From Nicotiana tabacum (lineage: Eukaryota; Streptophyta; Magnoliopsida; Solanales; Solanaceae), in assembly GCF_000715075.1 (NCBI RefSeq), contig NC_134093.1, positions 99,556,826-99,620,825 on the forward strand: a stretch of 64,000 nt of DNA, read 5' to 3'. The stretch's first letter is position 1, and each line of letters opens with the position of its first letter. The notes beneath the pieces are model-generated. The model saw only the letters and a list, made by a program, of their open reading frames with translations, had not been told where the DNA came from and ran no database searches. This document shows, one piece after another, positions 12,011 to 22,103 of this stretch. A program made the translations under genes and the position numbers.

Positions 12011-13469
12011 TTAACAAGAAACAACTAATATCATGCCTATTACAAGCAACATAGAGGTTCTCACGTTGCATATAATAATACTTCAAAAACATGAAAACAT
12101 AGCAACAAATGAGAAGAAGAGTAACAGATTAGTATTCCTAGTCCTGGATCTAAACTATTTTTATTTTATCACACTGTCAATCATCAAAACAGAGCACTTT
12201 TAATTCCTATGTCAAGAAAAGAGATTATCCACTCCATCTCATACAAATTTAACCTCAATGATCTTGCATTTCTTTGGCGGAGGAAGCAACTTCTCAACAG
12301 TAATCCAATCTCGACAAACAGCAAAACATTGCATAAGTATTCACATTTGTAGTTTGAAAAGAACTGTTAGTTTCACCTTGGGTAGAAGAAGACAAAGTGA
12401 AAGAATAAATAAGAGATTAGTCTTTGAAGTGAGATACCAGTCAAGAGTAAATGCCAATGCATTTGGACCGTGGTTTATTCACCTAAGCTGTGAGATATAT
12501 TTCTTTTAATCAGTAAACCAACTGGCGAGATTGAAAATGATATGATTCACACAGGTGATAACTGATAAATACACATCCAACACTTACTACGTGGAAATTC
12601 ATGCAACTACTTTTAGAGAATATGATGCAGCAATTCCCACGTTTAACTAAGAATTCACAATACTGAACACAACCAGTCCGTGATTGAAAGACATCAACTT
12701 TTATTTCTTTGGTGCTTAATGGAGAGAAATCAAAAAACAACCAGGTGAAGGAGGATGAGGATAAAGCAGCTTACAGCAGAACCAGGCAAATTTACGTACT
12801 TTCTATGAAAGAAGAAAAGAGCGGAAGAATGCACAAAAAGCTCACAAACAAGTCCAGTGTTATCGATATCATATCTATTGCAGACCTCAAAATCATTAAG
12901 ATGCTCGATTGTCCAGTCTTTGACTGCATCAAATTCTAAGCATTAGAAACCATTCATGAACACCATCAACCCGTTTTCAAATGAAAAACTTTTTTTTTTT
13001 TTTTATAAGAAATTTTCAAATGAAAAACCATTCACCTACTTTCCGTTATTTTCTCTTTACAGGAGTGAAAGAATGAAAAGGCAAAGCAATACATGGCAAA
13101 AGTATAAAAGCCATAATATATTCCCCTTGAAATGAAAAAAGGAAAAACAAAACTGACTATGTAAATTCATCAATCAAAATAGATGCTAATGTCAAGGTAA
13201 CTGAAGTGGAACACTACTGCACCACTACTATTTTTATTTTGGCAAGAAGTATGAACTTGACATAAAATTAATATTTTAAGAACTATTCAACTATGTGTGT
13301 GTGTGTTTTTTTTTTATAAAGTTGTGTGTGTGTGTATAATTCAATTTAAGGTGATGAAGGCACCAGGGGCTGATGTCTACTATGCGTGCACGTGAACCAA
13401 GTAGCCCTATGTATGTAATAAGAAATCTACAAAATATTTATATATATTTAACTATGAGCCTAGTTATTA

Positions 13470-13674
13470 CTACCTCACTTCGAATTTATGTAAACATATT
13501 TGACTATGCACGGAATTTAAGAAAAAATGAAAGACTTTGGAATTTGTGGTCCTAAACAAATCAGAAAAGGGTCAAATATTTATGTGGTTATAAAAGTTTT
13601 ATTAAGGGTATAAGGGTTATTTTTTTTAACGGACCAAAAAGGAAATAGGTTCACATAAATTATAATGGAGGGAG
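13470..13674. mobile_element. Stowaway-like MITE in pseudogene intron
   Basis: The left end CTACCTCACTTCGAATTTAT and the complement of the right end (CTCCCTCCATTATAATTTAT) form inverted repeats of the CTCCCTCCGTTC...TTTATGTGAACC class. The length is about 205 bp. A related end occurs at about 19570-19610 inside the hAT element. Confidence 0.6.
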
Positions 13675-14413
13675 AATTGTCTATTAACTCGAGTCGCTAC
13701 ATAAGCTCATAAACTTCAAATCGTGTATCCTCTTTGTATATAAGAAGAGGGAAGAAGAGGAAATGAACTTAAAAGTGGAAACTCACTGTAGAGTAAGTGT
13801 AGGAGCATTAGGAATAGGCAATGTATAGCATAAAGTAGCATCACGTGATCCGTCTTTCATCAGATGACACGGGATCAAATTAAACCCGTGGGTTGCCTTT
13901 CTAGATATTCGCTTGATTCCCAATTCAGATTGATTATCTGAAACACAACAATTTAATACAGTTTATTAAAAAATCAAAAATTTGATTATGTGGGAATGCA
14001 AGTGAAGGCAATATAGGAGACCTGAATTGGACATAGGGCGACGAAGGATTTTCCAACAAAGAGATGATGTACTTGTGGTTGATTTCAATCTATTCGCCTC
14101 CATTTTTGCACTTCTTAGGCTGCGCTTTCACCTCTGCGTTTGTGTTTAACGGTGGCGGCGGCGGCGGCTGATTACTGTACTTGTCTTCCAAATTCCAATA
14201 CTACTACGTATTTTATTTAAGTTGCACCTGATTTTAAATTATCAGCGAAAAAAAATAATATTATCACCTCACTTAAAATATAATTGAATTTAGGTCCGAT
14301 CCATTTTAATTGATTTTTTTATAATTATTTTTACATATATTAAAAAATTTACCTTTTAGTATTAATTAACAATAAAATTAATCATATTAACCTTAATTTG
14401 TTCATTAAAAGTA

Positions 14414-15666
14414 GGGCAAAGGTCCGAATATGCCCTTGTACTATACGAAATTGAGCATATTTGTCATTCGTTAATACCTTAGCTCAAATATGCACTTACC
14501 GTCACATAATTGGTCCATATATGCCCTTAAAGTTACACAATTGGCCCATATATGCCCTTTTCGAAACGGAATTCACCTAAACTAATTAGCTCTTTCTTTA
14601 ATTATATTAAAGTGTATTACAAACACTATTTCCTTTTTCTTAGTACTTTTTTTTTAAACCTTTCTCTTTTCTTTCTTTTTTTTTTTCTTTTTCTTTCTCC
14701 CTTATCCGTTTCCTCCATTACTGATGTCTTCTCCATTTTCGTCACCAATTTCACTTGACAAAACTCATGAATTCCAATTACTAAGAAAATTCTCTCATAA
14801 GGTAATCAAGTTCCAATTTCACTGGCCCTCTAAATAAACGAAATTAAATTGTTCCAAAAATTATGGTTTAAACTTTAAAATAATAAAAACATCTCAACCT
14901 TTAACAATACTCAAAAGACCAAAATATTTAAATTGTTTCCAGAAAGATAATTTAATGATTAAAAGCCTAGAGTTCAAGTTGTAGTGTTATAAATTTGAGT
15001 TGTTAGTCTTTTTTCAGCTGGACATTTTCTATATTTTGTATTAACTATATAGATTAGGGGTGTACATGGAACGGGTTGGTTCAAATTTTATCAAAATCAA
15101 ACCAAACCAATTATATCGGTTTGGATTGTTCGGTTTTGTTGGATTTTCGGATTTTTTGTTACATAAATATTATTTCAATCTTACTTTGTTAAATTTTTTA
15201 GAACTAAATATATGTTCAGTAAAAATTAAAAAATTGACAAACGTATGATCTATAAAAAATATTCTTATGGAGGATTTTTCTTAGTAATTGGAATTCATGA
15301 GTTTTGTCAAGTGAAATTGGTGATGAAAATGGAGAAGACATCATTAATGAAGGAAATCGGATAAGGGAGAAAGAAAAAGGAAAAAAAAAAAGAGAAGAAA
15401 GAAGAAAGAAAAGAGTAAGGTAAAGAAAAAAAAGTACTAATAAAAAGGAAATAGTATTTATAATACACTTTAATACAATTAACGAAAGAACTAATTAGTT
15501 TGGGTGGATTCCATTTCGAAAAGGGTATATATGGGCCAACTGTGTAACTCTAAGGGCATATATGGACCGATTATGTGACGGTAAGGGCACATTTGAGCTA
15601 AAGTATTAACGAATGGTAAATGTGCTCAATTTCGTATAGTATAAAGGCATATTTGGACCTTTTCCG
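14414..15666. mobile_element. Long-terminal-inverted-repeat element (MULE-like)
   Basis: Two arms of about 390-400 bp, roughly 14414-14806 and 15265-15666, are inverted copies of one another. Shared landmarks are GTCCGAATATGCCC, CCATATATGCCCTT, ATTAAAGTGTATTA and CTCATGAATTCCAATTA. The tips are GGGCAAAGGTCC and CGGAAAAGGTCC. Flanking 9-bp sequences TTAAAAGTA (14405-14413) and TTGAAAATA (15667-15675) match at 7 of 9, fitting a Mutator-like target duplication. No transposase is present. The open frame at 14552-14758 is poly-pyrimidine sequence within the left arm. Confidence 0.7.
15056..15285 (+). repeat. Dispersed TAGGGGTGTACAT repeat, copy 1
   Basis: It begins TTAGGGGTGTACATGG, followed by GGTTGGTTC, TCAAAACCAAA-type and TCGGTTTGGAT words and ATTATTTCAATCTTACTTTG. 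The same order occurs, inverted, at 49096-49570 plus 60615-60628. It lies in the loop of the long-inverted-repeat element, so it probably inserted there. Its superfamily is not identified. Confidence 0.55.
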
Positions 15667-16765
15667 TTGAAAATATAATAGATACTGGAAGACTCTTTAA
15701 TCCAAGGACAACTTTGGAAAAAGAAAATTAATTCTTTCTTGATATCTGAAAAAATCAAATATTGTGGACCACAAAAAAAAAATCAATTAAAGTGAACCGG
15801 AGGAAGTATATACTTACAGACTCAAAGTGTCAAGATATAGAAGAATAGTTATCATCTTTATAAGATTTTCAGTTAATACTTAACGAGGAATTTGTCTAAT
15901 TATCTAATAAACTACTTGATTATGTAAATATTTTTATTTTTAGTTATAATATAACTCAAACTCAAATATGATTACATGAACTGCCGGTAATAAGTGGAAG
16001 TTGTAATCTTTAAATTATGACAAATAACCTTTTATAGCAAGTTAGAATACACTCAAAGACAAAAAATTTCATTACATTGTTAATATATACAAGTTAAATT
16101 CTTATAAATTTTAAAATAGGCTCCGGTTAGATAAGCCTTTGTAATAAGCTAACTCATTTGTTATTCTAAGGTAAGTATGGCAAGTGGGCCGGTTCAGGTC
16201 CGGGACCGCGGGCCAAACGGGCTAAACGGATCAGGACCGTTTGGCCCGGTTTTAGTGGGCCGGTCCTATAATTTGGGCTCGCCAGGCCCAGGACCATTTA
16301 GCTCGTCAGGGCCCGGAACCAGTCCCTTAGCGGACCAAATGGTCCCAACGGCTATTTTTTTTAAAAAAAAAATATAGCCGTTGGGCTGTCAAAAATAGTC
16401 GTTGGCTATTTATAAAATAGCCATTTAACCCCCCTCCCCTCCCAACTTTGTTTTAATCCCAAACTTTTTATAATTACACTTTTTTTCTATTTTCAACTAT
16501 AAATACCCTATCATTCTTTCATTTTTTTTCTTACAAAATCATCAATCTATCACAATCTCTCTCTAATTTTCTTCTATAATTGCTACTATTGCTTACTTTA
16601 TTGTTATAATTTGTGGAACAATTGTGAAGTTGGTGAATTGAAGTCTTCAACGATAATCAATTTTCAACAAGTTGTTCGTCAATTCGGTAAACTCGTTCCA
16701 ACTCTTAAGTTTTAATATTATAATTTTATTTGTTTTATTTATTTTCTATTACTTTATTAATTAAG

Positions 16766-19305
16766 ATGGCTTCCTTAAAAAAACTTTTTGGTAAAAATAA
16801 GGAAAAATCCAAGAGTGGCGGATCTAGTGCTCAATCTGTTCCTCCTCCACTGTCCCGGGCTCCCCGAAACAAACTCCATATACGTCCTACACCTGCTATT
16901 CTTGATAGCGATAATAGTTTATTACAATTTACTGAAAGTCAATTTTGCCATAATATTAGAGCTGGTGAACAATTAGACCATGAATTAATGAATGCTCTTT
17001 ATTCTAATCCAACTATTGATGAAAATGATGACGAGGAAATAGATTTTGATGAAACTCAACCGGATGATGATACACCAACTAGTCCTGCTCCTGATGTTAA
17101 CCCAACTAGTGATAACCCTGCTAATCCAAATGATGCCCCATTTGATACTCCTGTTACTACCCCCTACTTTTTCTAGACAACCTAGCAAACGGACGGAAAC
17201 ATCTCCCATTTGGCCATTTTTTACTCAACTAATTCTAGAAAATAAGGCTAAGTGTAAAACTTGTGGCACGAAATTAGTTTTTAAATATTTTGGATCGCGG
17301 GGGGGAGGGGGGGACGAGAACTTTGGCTTAGACACATAATGAAACACCCTCAAGATAGAGTGAGATATCTTCGTCTGAAAGCTTTGGCCGAGGGGAAAAG
17401 TCTACCTACTTCTAGTCAGGTTGACCCTAGTACCGGTTCAAATCAATTTCAACCGGGAATTAACACTATTACCGGTGGTATTTTATATTATGATCCAAAA
17501 AAAATTGAGAAGAATTGGCAAAAATGGTAACTGTTATGTGTTTACCCTATAGTTTTCCTTCTGACCCTAACTTTGTGCATTATATTAGAAAAAATTTTAA
17601 TCCTACTTATAAAGGTTTTTCTCGCACACCCGTAAAGAGCGATATTTATAAATATAAATATGAATATGAACAATATTTGCGCTATTTATTTACTCATATA
17701 AATTATCGTATTGCTATTACAACTGATATTGGTAGAAGTGGTGACGACTGTGATTACCTTACTATTACCAGTCATTGGATTGATGAGGATTGGATAATGC
17801 AAAAGCGCATTATTTCTTATAGAATAGTTAATTCACATCACACATGGCAGTTTATTGCTAGCACAGTTACAAATATTTTGTAGATATTTTTGCATTAGTG
17901 ATAAAATAATGTCAATTTCAATGGATAATGCTACTAGTAACACAAATGCTATAGCCTTGCTTACCACTATGCTAAATCCTACATTTAGTGATATTTTTTA
18001 TATTAGATGTATTTGTTATATTTATCATTTAATTGTGGGTGATGGTATGAGAATTTTAAATATTGAAATTGAAAAGGTTAAAATGGCTCTTAACTGGCTT
18101 TTTTATTCAAACCGTAGAAGTAGACTTAGAGAATATTTTAAAAGATGCGATGAATTTGGCCTAAGAGAAAGAAAGGTTCCTAAATTTTGTCCAACTAGAT
18201 GAAATTACATGTATGAAAGTTTGGTTGTTGCATATGAATATAGAAACCCCATAAACTCAACATTTAATGCATATGTAAGTGATGATGATGAGCACCTTAC
18301 AAATGGGGATTGAGCTAATGTTAAAATACTTGTAGATTTTTTAGAAAAATTTCATATTGCTACAAATGAATTTTCTGGGCAATATTATCCTACTATTTCT
18401 AACTGTTTAGTTTATATTGCATAACTTGCAAATTTGTTTGCTCATTTTTAAGAGGGTGGGAAAATTTATAAACTTGCTATTGATTCTATAAAAAAAAAAA
18501 GTATAAAAAATATTTTTTCCCTATTCCCCCTATTTATGGTGTTTCTGCTTTGTTAAATTCTTGTATGAAATTAGGAGGTCCTCATTTTTGGTATGAAACT
18601 GTTTATAATGGTTTAGCACTTAAAGATGAGGAATTGTCTCAACTTCCGGAAATAATAGCCTCAATTAGAATAAATGCTCAAACTATTTTTAATACTTATC
18701 AAGTTGCATTAAATCATGCTAGACCAAATGTTCCAACTCATTCTTCTTCTGATTCTCAATCATCTAAAAGAAATGCGGGAGTAAGAACACTTAGTGCTTG
18801 GGCGGGGTTTAGGGGTTCCTAAGGTTCTAGTAGTAGTGATTTTTCACAACTAAATGAGCTTGATATTTATTTGTCGCAGGGAATTGAGGAAGTGAATCCC
18901 GACGGTTCCTTTAATCTTTTGGAATGGTGGAAGGACAAAGAAAAACACTTTCCGGTTCTTTCAAGGATGGCCCGAGATATTTTAACTATTCAAACTTCAA
19001 TAGTGGCATCAGAGAGCGCTTTCAGTCAAGCAAGACTTCAACTCGGTGATTATAGAGCGTCTATGAGGGAGAGTTTGGAAAAATCAGTACTTTTCAGAGA
19101 TTGGATCCGGTCGAAAATAAAAAAATTTGGACTTGCTGAATCACAACCAAATGAAGACGAGGCTTACGAAGAAAAGCTAGCTGAACTTGCGGAGGATGTT
19201 GCTTCGTCCAGAAGTGGCGACGACCAAGCTACTTTTCCGCCACCACCAACGAAAATTCTTCCAGACCTTGATAGATTTATGAAGTTTGTAAGAGATACCA
19301 TGTAA
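16766..19305 (+). pseudogene. hAT transposase with BED zinc finger, broken
   Basis: The start at 16766 (MASLKKLFGKNKEK) opens a 137-residue frame with a low-complexity acidic N-terminal region. A frameshift near 17160 leads into the BED finger (WPFF, CKTCGTKL, RHIMKH), itself split by an inserted T near 17330. Later pieces carry the RNase-H-like catalytic region (LAKMVTVMCLPYSF, RIAITTDI, ISMDNATSN), 18550-18822 with FWYETVYNGL, and an intact C-terminal dimerisation domain at 18871-19305 (FNLLEWWKDKEKHFPVLSRM, IVASESAFS). At least five frameshifts or stops separate them. The product would bind the element ends and cut them; this copy cannot make it. Confidence 0.85.
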
Positions 19306-19654
19306 CTTGTATGAACAAAAATTAGTATGTATTATGTAACTTATATTTTGGCACACCTTGATTAGTTTCTTTTTCTTCTCAATGGTGGTATTAGCACCTT
19401 GTTGTGCTCATTCCATAGGGGGATGAAGACCAAGAAAGATATTGCCATATTTTTTAATGCTATAATAAAATTACAAGGCATATCTCTTTACAATATTTTT
19501 GTCTTTAGACTTAGATATTATTTTTAACATCCTTTTATCTCTAAAGGGGTGATTCTTTTTGGAATGGACCAAAAATGTAATAGGTTCACATAAATTGGAA
19601 CGGAGGGAATAGTAAATTCTTTTAGAAAGCTAAACAGTTTATTTTTCAACCCAA

Positions 19655-19880
19655 TTTGAATATATACATCTTATATATAGTATATAAGATGTATATATAG
19701 CTTATCGAATATATATACATTTAATATATATATACTATACTATATATATACTATATATACATCTTATATATAGTATATAAGATGTATATATAGCTTATCG
19801 AATATAGCTTATATATATATATACATCTTATATCGATATACTATATATACATCTTATATACTATATATATTCGATATTAA
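19655..19880. repeat. AT-rich palindromic array
   Basis: Interleaved copies of ATACATCTTATATA, its complement TATATAAGATGTAT and AGCTTATCGAATAT alternate over about 225 bp, so long stretches can fold on themselves. It lies inside the hAT element just inside its right GC-rich subterminal zone. Confidence 0.8.
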
Positions 19881-20206
19881 ATATTGAATATTAAAATTTA
19901 GGTCACAATTCTATAATAAAATTTACAAAGCATTGTCTTAGATATTTTTTTTAACATCCTTTTCTCTCTAATATCTATTCAAATTTTTTTTTTAAAAAAA
20001 TATGTTAGGCCCACTTAGCCCGTTTAGCCCGCGGGCCGGGACCGTTTAGCCCGGGGCCAAACGGTCTCGGACCCGGTCCCTACAAAAAGCCCGTTTAGGC
20101 CCGGGCCCGTTTAATTTGGGACCGGTCCGGATCCAGAACCGTTTGGACCGGCCCACTTAGCCCGTTTAGGCCCGTAACCGTCCCACTTGCCAGCCCTATT
20201 CTAAGG

Positions 20207-20455
20207 TCGCACCTTTACACAAGAGGAGGGGAAGGAGTTAATTGTGTCTCGGCTGATTCTCGCGAATCAAAAAACCAAGTTCTTTCATGTATCTAATTTA
20301 GACACAAACAACTAGTAAAGTGTGGAATACAAAGAACACAATAATTTTTGTGTAAAATCTCCTTATTTAATGGAGTAAAAACCAGACTTAATATAGGATT
20401 TATCATCAAACTTCACCTAACTCCAAAAAGCAATTTTAGGTTACATTTCAACTAA
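20207..20455. other. Intergenic, no gene seen
   Basis: Short unique-looking stretch between the hAT element and the next MITE. No reading frame or signal was recognised. Confidence 0.3.
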
Positions 20456-20805
20456 TAGCCTGTTTGGCCAAGTTTCTAAAATCAGCTTATTTTGAGAAGT
20501 GTTTTTCTCAAAAGTACTTTTTAAAAAAGTGCTTTGGGTGAGAAGCAATTTGTATTTGACTAACTAATTTAAAAAGTACTTTTGAGCAGTAATTAGTGTT
20601 TGACCAAGCTTTTGAAAACTGTTTCTAAGTGTATTTTTATCAAAAGTGCTTATCAGAAAAGTGCTTTTGGAGAGAAGTTATTTTTTTCTGCTTCTCAAAA
20701 ATATTTTTTTTCCTTCCAAAAGCTTGGCCTCAATTTTTGGCCAAAAGTGTTTTTGGCCCCAAAAAAGCACTTTTGGCCCAAAAATAAGGTTGGCCAAACA
20801 GGCTA
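20456..20805. mobile_element. MITE with TAGCCTGTTTGGCCA ends
   Basis: The left end TAGCCTGTTTGGCCAA and the right end TTGGCCAAACAGGCTA are exact inverted repeats. The 350-bp body is built from GTGCTTTT/AAAAGCAC and AAGTACTTTT words and folds extensively. No target duplication of clear length was seen. Overlapping frames at 20600-20875 are by-products of the repeated words. Confidence 0.75.
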
Positions 20806-21478
20806 TAACTCTAGTACCCTTCCCCTACAATTAACTCAATTGCAGTTACTTTTTTTCAAACTAACTCTAGTCTAGAAAGCTAAAAAAAACTCAAAATTCA
20901 TGATAGCCTATTATTACACTTCTTCAAAAAGCAAATAGGTTACAATTGAAGAACAATTGACTCAAACTAAGCAAGTAAAAAATTTCATCATCTTCGCTTT
21001 TTGGAACAAGTTCTTTAGTCTAGTAGCTTGAATGTCTGAAAACACCTTGCTATGAGTTGCTATTTGCTTTGAACAAATTATGTGTTTGTTTGAGTCTTGA
21101 ATAACAATAATAGTGGTGTTGGCCGAAATTCTTTTTCAAAACCTAAAGTAATTTGGTCACCTCCTTAAGGAAAATAAATCCCAAAAGGATTCTGTTTTGA
21201 TTTCCTTAACCAACTCCTTCACGTGTAATTTTTTCATGTTGAACACGAATTTCTTCTGCTAATATTTCCCTTTTAGACCACGAACACAATCTTTCCATTA
21301 TTAGACGGAATTGTATTTCGAGTCCAACTTGCACCAGGAGACGTCCTTCAGCTTCAGATCAATAGTCTTCAAGCAACCTGGTTCTTGTGCAATCGTTTGT
21401 AAATCATCAAAACTAATTTAGCTCATCTCAATATCATTGTAATGGTTGTTCAATTATTTGAATTGCTCTGGTCAATTC
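20806..21478. other. Intergenic, no gene seen
   Basis: AT-rich with scattered TTCAAA and CTTGAATAAC words. I recognise no gene or element ends. Confidence 0.3.
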
Positions 21479-21494
21479 CTTGCTTCAAATGACA

Positions 21495-21631
21495 ACAACA
21501 ACAACAACCCAGTATAATCCCACTAGTGAGGTCTGGGGAGAGTAGTGTGTACACAGACCTTACCCCTACCTGGAGTAGAGATGCTGTTTCCGAAAGACCC
21601 TCGGCTCCCTCCCTCCAACCCACTCCCCACT
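21495..21631 (-). mobile_element. SINE (Au/TS type) with 16-bp target duplication
   Basis: The minus-strand element runs from 21631 to 21495 and ends in a (TTG)n tail. It carries the conserved core GCCGAGGGTCTTTCGGAAAC, GGTAGGGGTAAGGTCTG, CCCCAGACCTCACTAGTGGG and ATTATACTGGGTTG. It is flanked by perfect 16-bp direct repeats, CTTGCTTCAAATGACA at 21479-21494 and 21632-21647, as expected for LINE-mediated insertion. It is short and probably 5'-truncated. It lies about 500 bp beyond the OPT stop codon, near the 3' end of that gene. Confidence 0.85.
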
Positions 21632-22103
21632 CTTGCTTCAAATGACAGAATATTAATTAAGAAACTTTGCAAGCTACTGTAGTTACTGGCACTAGTACAC
21701 AAATTCAATCAAAATAATGACAACAAAATCCCATGTCTTATTGGCGCTTTTCACAATGTTTTACCAATCAAAGGGAATGCAAACTGGAAAAATCCATCAA
21801 TTCAACAGTACAAATATACATGGTATTTATTTGAGTTAGGACTTCCTTACAGCCTAATGGAACCTATGTAATGGAAACCAGGAAATGTTATGACCATTAC
21901 AACACACACTACACTACAATTTGAGACACAGCACTGCAACTTTGTAATGAAGCTGAATTCCTGTAGTAAAAGTGTGAAGAGTTGCACAAATCCTCACAAT
22001 AATGTATTTAAAAGAATGAAAAGATTACTTATATACATCTATTTACAAACATATACACCAAAAGAATAATCAAACACGTGGTACATATCTTTTCACTGAT
22101 CAC

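Larger units (their letters stand above)
10102..14103 (-). pseudogene. CaMKMT: Calmodulin-lysine N-methyltransferase, decayed copy
   Basis: The enzyme trimethylates Lys115 of calmodulin with AdoMet. Recognised exons on the minus strand are 14103-14022 (MEANRLKS... start), 13937-13787 (RKATHGFNLIPCHL, YTLPIPNAP), 12935-12846 (NDFEVCNRYDIDNTGLVC), 11030-10898 (QRNINANSASFGGTEVKPL, HWGQDK, FDVIITSD) and 10464 to about 10102 (TFFKEFHGALV, then LLKKEGPSEAILFSPKRGDS). Two joins fit in phase: G|AT between the first two exons, and TG|C making the Cys of SDC between the last two. Lesions: TGA at 10430-10428 where the family has Arg; one base missing near 10217-10220, after MDH, so YPLLVRIT is out of frame; the join 13787/12935 is out of phase; and no exon with the AdoMet motif (ELGSGYGLAG type) was found between 12846 and 11030. 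The introns contain several repeats. A functional copy presumably exists elsewhere. Confidence 0.8.
14290..15812. mobile_element. MITE split by a later insertion
   Basis: The left end (GTCCGATCCATTTTAATTGA then T-run) is matched by the complement of the right end (CTCCGGTTCACTTTAATTGA then T-run). These are the two halves of one small Stowaway-like MITE. Between them lies the 1.25-kb long-inverted-repeat element 14414-15666, so the true MITE is only about 270 bp. Confidence 0.5.
16172..20198 (+). mobile_element. hAT transposon with 8-bp target duplication
   Basis: A 4.0-kb element flanked by the perfect duplication TTCTAAGG (16164-16171 and 20199-20206). The tips are inverted repeats containing TGGCAAGTGGG (left TAAGTATGGCAAGTGGG; right, complemented, TAGGGCTGGCAAGTGGG). 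The subterminal 100-200 bp on both sides are GC-rich and full of GGGCC, CCCGTTTAGCCC and CCGGTCC words, which in hAT elements are usual transposase-binding zones. The interior holds one broken transposase gene and an AT palindromic array near the 3' end. Boundaries are firm; the element is not autonomous. Confidence 0.88.

Noticed and set aside
20600..20875. 91-codon frame
   Set aside because: It lies within the TAGCCTGTTTGGCCA MITE and reads its repeated AAGTGCTTTT words.
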